Notes under the pieces: model-generated
Seen by the model: the letters and a program-made list of their open reading frames with translations, nothing else
Databases searched by the model: none
What the model was told of the DNA's origin: nothing
Made by a program: the position numbers and the translations under genes
In this document: positions 24,560 to 34,346 of the stretch, piece after piece
Layout of the letters: the number at the start of each line of letters is the position of its first letter
Position numbering within the stretch: position 1 is the first letter of the stretch
Origin: an uncultured Methanobacterium sp.
Lineage (GTDB): Archaea; Methanobacteriota; Methanobacteria; Methanobacteriales; Methanobacteriaceae
DNA: 64,000 bases
Reading direction: 5' to 3'
Assembly (NCBI RefSeq): GCF_963666025.1
Contig: NZ_OY762552.1
Location: 2,692,501 to 2,756,500 of the forward strand

Positions 24560-25707
24560 ATATTCTCCAAGTTTGTCAATCGTTTTATCCTTGTTTTGCT
24601 TCGGGAGGCGTTGTTGGTGTTGTTTATGAAATTTCCAAGGAACTGGTTTCTAGGGGAAATCATGTGACAGTGTATACTACTGATGGTTGCCCTGAAGTAG
24701 AAGGAAATAACAAGAATACAAAAAATATTGAAGGCGTGAATGTTTATTATTTCAAAAACTTATCTAAAAAATTAAAGTCCAAATTTAAAATAACTAATCC
24801 ATATCATATGCTATGGGTTGCCAGAAAAGAAATCAAAAACTTTGACATTATTCATGTTCATGAGCACAGAACTTTTTTAGCGGTTATTAGTCATCATTAC
24901 GCAAAAAAGTATGATATTCCATATATTATTCAAGCCCATGGATCAATAATGCCACACTATCAAAACAGTTTATTTAAGAAATTTTTTGATAAATTATGGG
25001 GATACAATATTCTAAATGATGCTGCTCGAATAATTGCTTTAAATGAAACTGAATTAGAACAATATCAATTAATGGGAGTTCCTCAAGATAAAATAGTGAT
25101 ACTACCGAATGGAATTAATTTAACAGAATATGAAAATCTTCCTCCCAGAGGTCAATTCAAATACAAACATAATATTAAAGCCGATGCAAAAATTATATTG
25201 TATTTAGGTAGATTAAACAGAACAAAAGGAATTGATAATTTAGTAAAAGCTTTTCCAGAAATATTGAATCAATATAAAAAGGTTAAACTCATTATTGCGG
25301 GTCCTAATGATGGGTTTTATGATTATTTGTATGACTTAATTAATGATCTGTCAATGCATGATAAAATTTTATTAGTGGGTCCACTTTACGATAATGATAA
25401 GTTGGAGGCATATGTAGATGCTGATGTTTTTGTTACTCCCAAGTTTTCAGGTTTTCCGCTAACTTTTCTTGAAGCGTGTGCTTGCGGAACTCCCATTGTG
25501 ACGACAGATGAAGGAGATAAACTTGATTGGATAACAGATGTTGGTTTCATTGTGAATGATGAGAATTTAGCCCAATGTATACTTCAAATTTTATCTGATG
25601 ATGAATTAAGTCATACATTCGGTGAAAATGGCAAAAAACTGGTCAGAGAAAAATTTAACTGGCAAAGCGTATCTAATAATATTGAAGAGTTATATAAAAA
25701 TGTCTAA
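24556..25707 (+). CDS. Glycosyltransferase family 4 protein
   Basis: 383 residues, clear GT4 signatures: GGVVGVVYEISKEL near the N-terminus (acceptor side), HVHEHRTFLAV, QAHGSIMP, then LYLGRLNRTKGIDNLVKAF and the donor-site FPLTFLEACACGTPIVTTD. It overlaps the preceding gene by four bases (ATGA), so translation is probably coupled. Likely a cytoplasmic enzyme extending a lipid-linked glycan. The specificity cannot be read from sequence. Confidence 0.88.
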   Translation: MNILQVCQSFYPCFASGGVVGVVYEISKELVSRGNHVTVYTTDGCPEVEGNNKNTKNIEGVNVYYFKNLSKKLKSKFKITNPYHMLWVARKEIKNFDIIHVHEHRTFLAVISHHYAKKYDIPYIIQAHGSIMPHYQNSLFKKFFDKLWGYNILNDAARIIALNETELEQYQLMGVPQDKIVILPNGINLTEYENLPPRGQFKYKHNIKADAKIILYLGRLNRTKGIDNLVKAFPEILNQYKKVKLIIAGPNDGFYDYLYDLINDLSMHDKILLVGPLYDNDKLEAYVDADVFVTPKFSGFPLTFLEACACGTPIVTTDEGDKLDWITDVGFIVNDENLAQCILQILSDDELSHTFGENGKKLVREKFNWQSVSNNIEELYKNV

Positions 25708-25728
25708 ATTTTACTTGAGGTTTTTTTA

Positions 25729-26856
25729 ATGAATTTGTTAACTTTACAGATCACAAATCAAGAAAATAGTCGTATGGGTGGTGCATATGATAGATACATG
25801 ACACTCATCAATGGTTTTTTAGATGAAGGCTGGCAAGTACACCACATATCCCCTAAAGGATTTTCTAATATTAAAAGGGAATCATTAACTCATCACGGAG
25901 TTCAGGGTATTAATTTTCCACCACGCTTTTTACCCTTTTTCATCCAAACCTTTTTTATAATGTTAAACATTAATAGAAAGATTAACATGGATGTTGTAGT
26001 GGCTTTTTCTCCATTAGAATCATTAATGGGCATTATATTTAAATTTTTCAACAGTAAAACTAAATTAGTCACTTGTTTTAGATCAGATTCAGTTGCCAAT
26101 ATTGGCACAGTTAATATGGCTGTTATGAAAATTTTTCACGTTAAATTTATTACTTTAATAGAAAAAATTGCTGTACGAAAATCAGATCAAGTTATATTTT
26201 TATCCAATAAGAATAGAGATGATATTTTAAAGAGATTGAACTATTATAATGAAGATAAAATTGAAGTAATTTACAATGGGATCACACCACGACTGCTTCG
26301 TTTAAGTTCTGATAAGAATGTTGTCAAATATTCAAATAATGTGATTGGATTTGTTGGGGCTTTTTATGAGGGTAAAGGAGTATCATATTTAATCCGATCT
26401 TTTAATATTGTCAAAAAACATTTACCTGATGCAACTTTGATTTTGGTTGGTGATGGTCCCGATAAAGAAAAATTCATAAAAATTGTTAAAGAATTAAATT
26501 TAGAGGATAGTGTAATATTTTCAGGTTATAAAACAAATCCATTTCCTTACATAAAGGGTTTTGATTTAATGGTGGTACCATCTTTGTCAGAAGCTTTCGG
26601 AATTGTGATTTTTGAGGCTCTTTTTGTTGGAACTCCTGTTTTTGGTTCTGATAAGGGAGGCATACCTGAAGTTCTTAAATATAAAGAATTACTATTTGAC
26701 GTTGAAAGTCAAGAGTTGGAACTAAAAATTCTGGATTTTTTCCAAAATAAACAATTCCATGAAAATGTATTAAATCTATGTAATAAACGTAAAGATGTTT
26801 TCATGTTTGATTGGTCGTTAAAAATGATAGATTCTATTAAAAAAAGGTTGGAATGA
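25729..26856 (+). CDS. Glycosyltransferase family 4 protein
   Basis: 375 residues. RMGGAYDRYMTLINGF at the N-terminus, IGFVGAFYEGKGVSYLIRSF and LILVGDGPDKEKF in the donor domain, and VPSLSEAFGIVIFEALFVGTPV with the conserved Glu pair of GT4 enzymes. GAGGT lies eight bases before the ATG, and the stop overlaps the next start (ATGA). Part of the same glycan operon. Confidence 0.87.
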   Translation: MNLLTLQITNQENSRMGGAYDRYMTLINGFLDEGWQVHHISPKGFSNIKRESLTHHGVQGINFPPRFLPFFIQTFFIMLNINRKINMDVVVAFSPLESLMGIIFKFFNSKTKLVTCFRSDSVANIGTVNMAVMKIFHVKFITLIEKIAVRKSDQVIFLSNKNRDDILKRLNYYNEDKIEVIYNGITPRLLRLSSDKNVVKYSNNVIGFVGAFYEGKGVSYLIRSFNIVKKHLPDATLILVGDGPDKEKFIKIVKELNLEDSVIFSGYKTNPFPYIKGFDLMVVPSLSEAFGIVIFEALFVGTPVFGSDKGGIPEVLKYKELLFDVESQELELKILDFFQNKQFHENVLNLCNKRKDVFMFDWSLKMIDSIKKRLE

Positions 26857-29045
26857 TGTCGAATAAAGTACTAAGTCGAAACAGGTTTTTAATAGGCCTC
26901 TTACTCTTCATGCTTCTTACGAACATATCCATATATTTCGATGTTTCAGTTTTAAGAGAGATTTTCGGATTCATATTCTTAACTGTGTTACCTGGATTGC
27001 TTATTGTCAGTTTGCTTCGGTTAAATAAATTAAATTTCACAGAAAAATTTGTTCTCTCATGGGGAATAAGTTTAGCTTTTGTAACTCTTTTGGGACTATT
27101 AATTAACAACATAGTTCTTTTATCAGGACATACAAATGCACTATCCCTTAATTTGTTATTATTTTCATTCAATTTAAGTATTTTAGCTTTAACAATAGCA
27201 AATTACTTTTACAATAAAGAAAGTTCTTACACTATCCCTAGTTTATCTTTTAATAAGCTGGAGTGGACAATAATCATATCCAGTTTTTATTTAGTACTAA
27301 TGAGCATTGCTGGTGTGCTTTTACTTGAAAATACGGGTAACAACATCATATTGATGCTTTTATTTTTAGTTATTGCATTATACGTATCATTAATTACAAT
27401 ATTCCGAAATAAATTTCCTAAAAAACTTTATCCTCTTGTAATATTCTTCATTGGACTTTCTATCCTCATGATAATGAGTTTACGTTCGAGCCATATTATG
27501 GGTGTGGATATACACGCGGAATACAACATCTTCTACAATACTTTAATTAATGGTTATTGGAAGATTAGTGGACATTCAACCGTTGCTGATGCTTGCATCA
27601 CTATTTCATTGTTACCTGCAATATACCAGAAAATTTTAAGTGTAGACCCTGAAGTGTTGTTTAAGTTTTTATTTATTTCTTTTTTCTCTATTTCAACTGT
27701 AATCATTTATTTGATATCAAATAAGTATGTTAAAAAGGATTATGCATTTTTAGCGGCTTTTTTCTTCATGTCACAGTTAAGTTTCTTTACTGCTGAAACT
27801 AATCCCCGGACCAATATGGCCGTATTATTTGTTATGATGGGGTTATTGGTTTTCTTTAACGAAAGAATGGCTTTACCGAAAAAAAGACTTCTATTTATCA
27901 TATTCCTCATATCCTGTGTTTTATCCCATTATTCCACTACTTATATTTTCTTTATCATTTTGTTCCTCAGTCTTTTGGTTAATTACTTATCCAAACGCGT
28001 AAATAAAGTATCAAAGAATTATTCAATTGAAACTTTAACTAGTACTAATTTGATTGTGTTATTTTTCTCAATCATGTTTTTATGGTACGCTCAGATTACT
28101 CAGGAAGCATTTGGTTCAGGGGTTGGGTTTTTTAGAAAAACTTTCACAAATTTATTCGTCAGTTTCTTTGTATCAGAAAGTAGAGGTAGCCAGGTACAGG
28201 CCCTTGCTGGTCAGGGAATATTACAAAAAGCGATCTCATCACAAGTGGAATTTGTTTTCACCTGGTTAATTCTGGGATGCATAGGACTTGGTATTCTCAG
28301 CGTATTTATTTATAGAAAAAAGATTTTATTTGCGGGGAATCCCGAAATTAATATGTTGAAACGCAACATTGACTTTGAATTTTATGTAATGGCCTTTATT
28401 TCCACTATCATTTTAGCGGCCATGGTTATTTTGCCTTATGTTGCTCAAGGTTACAGTATGGATAGGTTGTATCTGTTAACATCTGCATTTTTATCTATAT
28501 TTTTTGTTATTGGTGCTTCTGTTATCTCGAATGTTCTGGGAAAACTAAAAAATATAAAAATAGGAAGAGATCTACTTTTAATTAACAATGCTTCTTCAAA
28601 CAAATCATTTTATTTAATTCTATTGATCTTGGTACCATATTTCCTATGTGTCAGTGGATTCACTTACAATATCCTGGGAGAAAATAAATCTGTTCTATCA
28701 AATTCTAACGTGGATTCTTATTACGAGTCATATATTACTGATGGGGAATCATTTGGTGCTAAATGGCTGGGAGAATATAAAAGCAGCACCTTAAAAATAC
28801 GTGCAGACCATACTGGCGCTTACAGGTTGTACAGTCAGGGGAATAGGCCTTTTGAATCAGTTGATGAAGCAATCCTCAAAAAATCGGATAATATCAAAGG
28901 TTATATTTATTTAAGAAGTAGAAATATTTTCAAAGGAATATTTGTTTGGAATCAAAATAAAAAAGAGATTAATAGTACATTATATGATAGTTATTATGAT
29001 ACCATTTATGATAGCGGGGATTCTAGAATCTTATTAAATCAATAA
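26853..29045 (+). CDS. DUF2206-type polytopic membrane protein
   Basis: 730 residues with about twelve or more membrane helices up to residue 630 and a soluble C-terminal part with a YYDTIYDSGDSRILLN ending. The opening segment (LREIFGFIFLTVLPGLLIVSLLRL) and length match DUF2206 proteins of Methanobacteriales. Multi-helix proteins of this type resemble GT-C glycosyltransferases or polysaccharide polymerases; an early loop holds MGVDIHAEYNIFYNT, whose acidic/His residues could be functional, but that is inference. Last gene of the plus-strand operon, convergent with the fused gene at 29110. Confidence 0.75.
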   Translation: MMSNKVLSRNRFLIGLLLFMLLTNISIYFDVSVLREIFGFIFLTVLPGLLIVSLLRLNKLNFTEKFVLSWGISLAFVTLLGLLINNIVLLSGHTNALSLNLLLFSFNLSILALTIANYFYNKESSYTIPSLSFNKLEWTIIISSFYLVLMSIAGVLLLENTGNNIILMLLFLVIALYVSLITIFRNKFPKKLYPLVIFFIGLSILMIMSLRSSHIMGVDIHAEYNIFYNTLINGYWKISGHSTVADACITISLLPAIYQKILSVDPEVLFKFLFISFFSISTVIIYLISNKYVKKDYAFLAAFFFMSQLSFFTAETNPRTNMAVLFVMMGLLVFFNERMALPKKRLLFIIFLISCVLSHYSTTYIFFIILFLSLLVNYLSKRVNKVSKNYSIETLTSTNLIVLFFSIMFLWYAQITQEAFGSGVGFFRKTFTNLFVSFFVSESRGSQVQALAGQGILQKAISSQVEFVFTWLILGCIGLGILSVFIYRKKILFAGNPEINMLKRNIDFEFYVMAFISTIILAAMVILPYVAQGYSMDRLYLLTSAFLSIFFVIGASVISNVLGKLKNIKIGRDLLLINNASSNKSFYLILLILVPYFLCVSGFTYNILGENKSVLSNSNVDSYYESYITDGESFGAKWLGEYKSSTLKIRADHTGAYRLYSQGNRPFESVDEAILKKSDNIKGYIYLRSRNIFKGIFVWNQNKKEINSTLYDSYYDTIYDSGDSRILLNQ

Positions 29046-29109
29046 TAAAAATGGAATTATAATATTTAATTGATTATCTGATCCATAGGTTTCCATATAA
29101 AACATGGTT

Positions 29110-31638
29110 TCATTCCACAAAATTGAATATATCGAGTTTTAAGGAATTTATTTCTTTTTTAATTATTGATTTCTCTTTTTCATAATTTTTAAGTAAATCT
29201 TTCATCTTATTTTTTAGTTCTTCATGGGAAACACCATTACGCGCATCCATAAAATAATCTAACTGATGGAAATTATTTAAAAGCTCGTAATATTTTGTTG
29301 CCCATCCAATAGCCAATACTGGAACATAATTTCGGTAACAATGGATAATAGAATGATACCTTGATGCTACTACTGCCTCGAACTGCTCAACAATATATTC
29401 CAGTTCAATGGAACTGAAGTCATCTCTAATTAGTTTAATCTTTTCATTATCATTAAAAAGAAGTTTTATATTCTCACATAATTCTAAATCTTCGTATGAA
29501 TGTCTTAAAATGTATATCTGTTTCCCTTCATCGAGACTTAAATCAATTAAGAGCTTATACATGGAATAAAAACTATCGGAATTCATTGTTTTCAAAACGT
29601 TTATGTTGGGTATTATTCCAACTGCATTGGGCTCTATGTGAATTTTTCTAATTGGAACCTGTCGGGTATAAATATTATTTAAATCATAGTCTTCTTTCCT
29701 GTTTAAGACCAGATCAGAACTTTTAGTGAAATTAGTAAGGTTTAAGCTTTTTAAAGACTCAACCCCTTCTGTCTCACGTGGAAATATTTTCTTTGGGAAC
29801 TTTAAATAGAATCTCATTAATGGTAAGAGGAAAAATTTAAATTTTAAAGGATAATCAAATGGTCCTATTGATTGGGGGAGTATGTAATAGCGAGCAGAAT
29901 ATTTTTTTGCAATCATTATATCTAAAATGTAATCCAGTGAGGTTATTGCTCCAAAAGAAGACAATCTATATCCGCTTATGTCCACGAACAAATCCGTTTC
30001 ATCGATTATTTCTTTCAATAGGTCCACAGTTTCACGGTTACTTCTAACATTTAAAACATTTAAATTTAATTTTTGGGGTAAACCCAGAATTATTGTCTTA
30101 ATTTCAGGATTCCATGGCACAATATTAAAGTTATAAACCTCCTTTTCATGAGGGTTGCGATTGAAGTCAGGTTCTGAAAATAGGAAAATATTCTTATCGG
30201 GGTACTTCTCTTTCAGCTCGTTAACTGTGGTAAAAGTCATTGCTTGAGCGCCTTTATTGTACAAACCTCCCCCAATAATGATTATATTCTCACCAGAGTC
30301 TTTAACCTTACGTTTCCCAAATAAAGAATGAAGTTGATCTTTTAAAAAGTTTAAAACTATAACAAAACCAACAGACAAAAGTTTGAATCTTAAAATGAAG
30401 TATTTCCAGTATTTATCAATTAATATGGACATTTTAATCCAATTAATTTGATGATTCTCTCCCCATTTAATGTATTTCTGTTTTTTTGACAGTTCAGTTT
30501 TTAAGTTTTGTGGAAACTTTTCTGATTCAAAATCAGGGTAGATCTGATTATTTCCAAGGAATAATTTCACATAATTCAGTGTGTCTCTCTTTTTTTCCAG
30601 TCCCTGCGAATCAACAATCCTAAGGTATTGTGCATTTTTAATGTTAAATAATTCAGAATGATTATCAAATGCTTCTTTACCTTTTTTTGTCCGTATGATG
30701 ACATTTGATTTGCCTGCATTATCGCGTTCTTCTGTTAAGTAACAGTCGCCCAGCGAAATATCTGCTAATGGATTTAATTTTCCATTTAAACAGAACAGGC
30801 ACCGGTTAAGTTGGTAATATTTTTTTAGCTGTTTTCGAATTTTTTTATCAACCATCAGTTCTCTATTAGAATCAAAGTATATTTTAGAATTTCCTGGCCA
30901 TCCATGGTTTTCTTTAGTTCTAAACTCAAATTTTGATATTTTTTCTTTTTTATCCTTATAATCATCTTCATAATATCTGATTATATTATAATTCATTGTC
31001 TTGTCACAGAAAAGACCTATAAAGAGTAGATTGTCCCGTGAAATGTTTTTTATTTTTAAGAAATTCAAAATACCCTGCAGAATACAGGGAGTTGCAACAA
31101 TAATATACCTTTTATTCTCATTTCCTTTTTTTTGAAGTGTTTTTATAATATTATAAGCAGAAGCTGGGATGTATTTGGATTTTGCAGATTTGAAAATATC
31201 TTTTTTATCATTAAGTTCTTCCAGTCTAACTGGTTCATAATCTACGGTATCAAATGGTAAAACAAATGCAGAATCATATTCTTGACTTTCTATTAGATCA
31301 GTAATCAAATCAGTAGCGATACCCCCACTACTGGAGTTATCTCTAATCTTTGAATTTTTACTGTAGGTTGTATAAACATTTAAACATTTCCCTACAGTAT
31401 CAAAAGAAGTTTCAGTAATATTTGGTTCATTTCTTAAATTGAATGGATCTATGTCTATACCCGGACAAATTAACATACACTTCCCACAAAACGTACATTT
31501 TTGGTCCACTTCTGGAAGAAATTGTCCTTTTTGAAAATGGATTTTAATTGCCTTCTCTGGACAAACAGCATAGCACATCTCACAAGAAATGCACAAATCC
31601 AGTTCTTTTGTTTTTTCCACGTTAAATGTTTTTTTCAT
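29110..31638 (-). CDS. Fused FrhB-like iron-sulfur / polysaccharide pyruvyl transferase protein
   Basis: 842 residues in two parts. Residues 1 to about 400 repeat the layout of the gene at 23279: two cysteine sets (LCISCEMCYAVCP and CTFCGKCMLICP), SSGGIATDLI, and GDCYLTEERD near 290. Residues about 450-842 are a pyruvyl-transferase-like domain (NIIIIGGGLYNKGAQAMT near 455, ASRYHSIIHCYRNYVPVLAIGW near 770). The stand-alone genes at 22031 and 23279 have the reverse order, so this is either an independent fusion or a different lineage. The fusion implies that the two activities act on one substrate. Downstream partner of the flippase on the minus strand (42-base gap). Confidence 0.83.
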   Translation of the reverse strand: MKKTFNVEKTKELDLCISCEMCYAVCPEKAIKIHFQKGQFLPEVDQKCTFCGKCMLICPGIDIDPFNLRNEPNITETSFDTVGKCLNVYTTYSKNSKIRDNSSSGGIATDLITDLIESQEYDSAFVLPFDTVDYEPVRLEELNDKKDIFKSAKSKYIPASAYNIIKTLQKKGNENKRYIIVATPCILQGILNFLKIKNISRDNLLFIGLFCDKTMNYNIIRYYEDDYKDKKEKISKFEFRTKENHGWPGNSKIYFDSNRELMVDKKIRKQLKKYYQLNRCLFCLNGKLNPLADISLGDCYLTEERDNAGKSNVIIRTKKGKEAFDNHSELFNIKNAQYLRIVDSQGLEKKRDTLNYVKLFLGNNQIYPDFESEKFPQNLKTELSKKQKYIKWGENHQINWIKMSILIDKYWKYFILRFKLLSVGFVIVLNFLKDQLHSLFGKRKVKDSGENIIIIGGGLYNKGAQAMTFTTVNELKEKYPDKNIFLFSEPDFNRNPHEKEVYNFNIVPWNPEIKTIILGLPQKLNLNVLNVRSNRETVDLLKEIIDETDLFVDISGYRLSSFGAITSLDYILDIMIAKKYSARYYILPQSIGPFDYPLKFKFFLLPLMRFYLKFPKKIFPRETEGVESLKSLNLTNFTKSSDLVLNRKEDYDLNNIYTRQVPIRKIHIEPNAVGIIPNINVLKTMNSDSFYSMYKLLIDLSLDEGKQIYILRHSYEDLELCENIKLLFNDNEKIKLIRDDFSSIELEYIVEQFEAVVASRYHSIIHCYRNYVPVLAIGWATKYYELLNNFHQLDYFMDARNGVSHEELKNKMKDLLKNYEKEKSIIKKEINSLKLDIFNFVE

Positions 31639-31680
31639 ATTATTTTTATCCCAATTATCCTATCTTATAATCTTATTTTT

Positions 31681-33147
31681 TTATTTAGATTCAAATCTCT
31701 TTATCAATTGTTTAAATATATATTTATCTTGGTTTGTGAATGTCCTGAGACAGACTAAACAGATAAAGTAAACAGCAATTCCAATTATGGTAAAAATTAT
31801 CAAGTTTACAAGTAATGAATTAGTAATTATATTAAATTCCTTTAAATACAGTAAAATAAGTCCCATAACAACAGAAGCAATTAATGGTTTTAGAATATAT
31901 TGTTTTGTATTTATTTGGTTATGATATCTATTAATGAAAAATACAAAAAGGACATATAAGAGTATTTCAGTTAAAACAGTGGCAATACTAGCTCCAATGT
32001 AGCTATATAACGGTATTAATATTAAGTTTATTAAAATATTAAACACAGCACATAATAAAACACCTATCATCCTTAAATTTTGTTTATTTATTGAAGATAA
32101 TAATGTTCCTGTTAAACTGTTTAAAAGTCTGAATGGAATGAAAAATGCGAGTATCTGAAATGCAATTATTGAACCAGCATATTGAGTGCCGTAAAATAGA
32201 GTTATAAAACGATCACCAAGGACAAAACATCCAATGGCAGTGGGCAATCCAAGTATAATTAAGTATTTAGCTGATAACTCTGTTATTCTTGTCAAAGCAT
32301 CTTCTGATGATGTGAAATATCGCGACATCATTGGATAAATCACAGGCATGAATATGTTTGTTGATAAACCACCTAAAGCCAGAATAGGATTATATGCTGC
32401 ATTATAAATACCTACAGCCACATCATTTTTTAGAAAAGAGAGCAATACTGAATCAATTTGGAAATAAAGGACGGCAAACAAACCATTAAGTCCAAATGGT
32501 ATGGAGTGATATATGATTTTTTTCCACAAAGAAAACCTGATTTTTCCCAGTTTCATATCAATTTTAACGATAAGTAGACACAACCCAATTAGCATTCCAA
32601 TTATCCCTGCCAGAATATAGGTATATGCCAGCCCTATCACACCATATCCATAGGTTAATATGACAATACCCATAGTAATTATAATGATTTTTTCTGCAAT
32701 GGTGATAAAGGATGCAAAATCCATTCTTTCAAAGGACTGGAAGACGGCAATTATTGTTGCCACATAAGAACTTAGAATAATAGAAATCCCAAATATGTAG
32801 ACTAAATTTTTGATATTTTCTGGATAACCCATTAAATTAATGGTGAAAATGATTAATCCGAATGTTAGGACTGCCAGGATTATTTTTATTGTGAAAATGT
32901 TAGTAATATAATCTCCGTAGAGACTTTTATCCCTTGCAATTTCCCGGATAAGATATTGGTTCATACCAAAATCTGCAAATATTGTAAACAACGTCGTAAA
33001 TGCAATGGCAAAACTGTATTGGCCGTAACCTGCGGTTCCTAGTACTCTAGCCAAATATATCACAAATAAAAAGCCCAAAATCCATACAACGATCTGACCT
33101 ATAGTGGAATATCCTAAATTTTTTGCCATTTTTTGAACTGGATTCAT
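31681..33147 (-). CDS. Wzx-type oligosaccharide flippase (MATE/PST superfamily)
   Basis: 488 residues with about 12-14 membrane helices. The start NPVQKMAKNLGYSTIGQIVVWILGFLFVIYLARVLG is the characteristic first-helix region of polysaccharide transporters, and FADFGMNQYLIREIARD is the first cytoplasmic loop pattern. Expected to move lipid-linked glycan units to the outer membrane face. Probably transcribed with the fused gene at 29110 from the AT-rich region upstream (33148-33465). AGGT lies before the ATG. Confidence 0.88.
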   Translation of the reverse strand: MNPVQKMAKNLGYSTIGQIVVWILGFLFVIYLARVLGTAGYGQYSFAIAFTTLFTIFADFGMNQYLIREIARDKSLYGDYITNIFTIKIILAVLTFGLIIFTINLMGYPENIKNLVYIFGISIILSSYVATIIAVFQSFERMDFASFITIAEKIIIITMGIVILTYGYGVIGLAYTYILAGIIGMLIGLCLLIVKIDMKLGKIRFSLWKKIIYHSIPFGLNGLFAVLYFQIDSVLLSFLKNDVAVGIYNAAYNPILALGGLSTNIFMPVIYPMMSRYFTSSEDALTRITELSAKYLIILGLPTAIGCFVLGDRFITLFYGTQYAGSIIAFQILAFFIPFRLLNSLTGTLLSSINKQNLRMIGVLLCAVFNILINLILIPLYSYIGASIATVLTEILLYVLFVFFINRYHNQINTKQYILKPLIASVVMGLILLYLKEFNIITNSLLVNLIIFTIIGIAVYFICLVCLRTFTNQDKYIFKQLIKRFESK

Positions 33148-33465
33148 TGGATAACCTTAATTAAAATATATAGATAAAAACGAGGATAATGTGATATAAT
33201 TTGCTTGTTCGTCTTTACTTTATAATTGTGATAGAGGAAAATTTTTAAATTTAATTTCTTCATTTAATATATTTCAATATTTTACAATTAACTTTGATTT
33301 TTTGAGAACTAAATAGTTAAAGGAAGACGAATGTATTTATTAACATATTTATAAATCCTTGTTGATACTTAATTATTTAATAAAGTCTTTTTTCTACTTA
33401 ATCATCTTGCTTTAAAGCCATTTTTTTAATTTATGATTTAAGTCTAATTTTAGAAACTATTTTTT
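33148..33465. other. AT-rich intergenic region upstream of the flippase
   Basis: About 320 bases of very AT-rich sequence between two minus-strand genes. It probably contains the flippase promoter and FkbM terminator, but I can place no single element with confidence and see no gene. Confidence 0.4.
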
Positions 33466-34188
33466 TTATTTAATATGTGCAAAAATCTCATTCTTGGAAT
33501 TGTTAATGAAGTTAATATGGTAATTATTTTCCCATAAAAAATTAATACATTCTTCATGAACTGATTTGTTATGTGTTGCTAGGAATATCTTAGGAGCGTA
33601 TTCTGTAATTAAGTTTTTGGCACCCTCAAAAACAAGCATTTCTGAACCTTCAACATCAATTTTAAGGACATCCGGGGGAGAAATTTTTTTTTCTAATAGT
33701 AAATCATCTAAAGCAATTGTTTTTATAGTTAAATTTCCAGAATCACTAAGCTTTCCTGCACTGAAACTATCTTTCTCTACTTTAAAATTTGAAATTCCTT
33801 CTTTATTGGATACTGCAAGCTCCATTACTTCTACATTATGGCAGTTATTAATTTTTAAATGTTTTTTTAAATAATTAATATTCCTAGGAACGGGTTCAAA
33901 AGCTATAACTTTGCCAGTATTTCCTACTATGACCGAGGATAGCAATGTATAAAAACCTACATTTGCACCTATATCATATATTATGTCTGATTCATTAATT
34001 GTTTTTTCAAATAAAACTTGTTTTTCAAATTCAAAACTTCCTAATGCGCATTCTAAATTAGAGGATCCTACTATCCATTTTTTATTTTTTAGTATACCTT
34101 GAGGTATTCTCACTACTAAAGAATCTGGTAATATTATTTTTAATAACTTACCTATTTGTGGTTTAAATGGAATGATATCGAACTTCAT
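33466..34188 (-). CDS. FkbM-family SAM-dependent methyltransferase
   Basis: 240 residues from the ATG at 34188 (a TTG at 34197 would add three residues). YDIGANVGFYTLLS and IAFEPVPRN are SAM-binding motifs I and II, and KIDVEGSEMLVFEGA is the FkbM signature region. Members O-methylate sugars, and in archaeal surface loci a glycan-capping role is common. Divergent from the glycosyltransferase at 34347. Very AT-rich compared with the epimerase genes at 18.8-20.8 kb. Confidence 0.85.
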   Translation of the reverse strand: MKFDIIPFKPQIGKLLKIILPDSLVVRIPQGILKNKKWIVGSSNLECALGSFEFEKQVLFEKTINESDIIYDIGANVGFYTLLSSVIVGNTGKVIAFEPVPRNINYLKKHLKINNCHNVEVMELAVSNKEGISNFKVEKDSFSAGKLSDSGNLTIKTIALDDLLLEKKISPPDVLKIDVEGSEMLVFEGAKNLITEYAPKIFLATHNKSVHEECINFLWENNYHINFINNSKNEIFAHIK

Positions 34189-34346
34189 TTTAATCAATAT
34201 TAATTTTACTTTTTAATAAATAAATGTTCTATTATTTTTTTAAGCTTTTTATGTAAATTAACACGGTTGAGGTTTGATTTAAATATTTATTCGCAAAGTT
34301 TAATATGTTTAAGTTAAAATAATAAGATAAAAAGTTTGAGGAAAAT

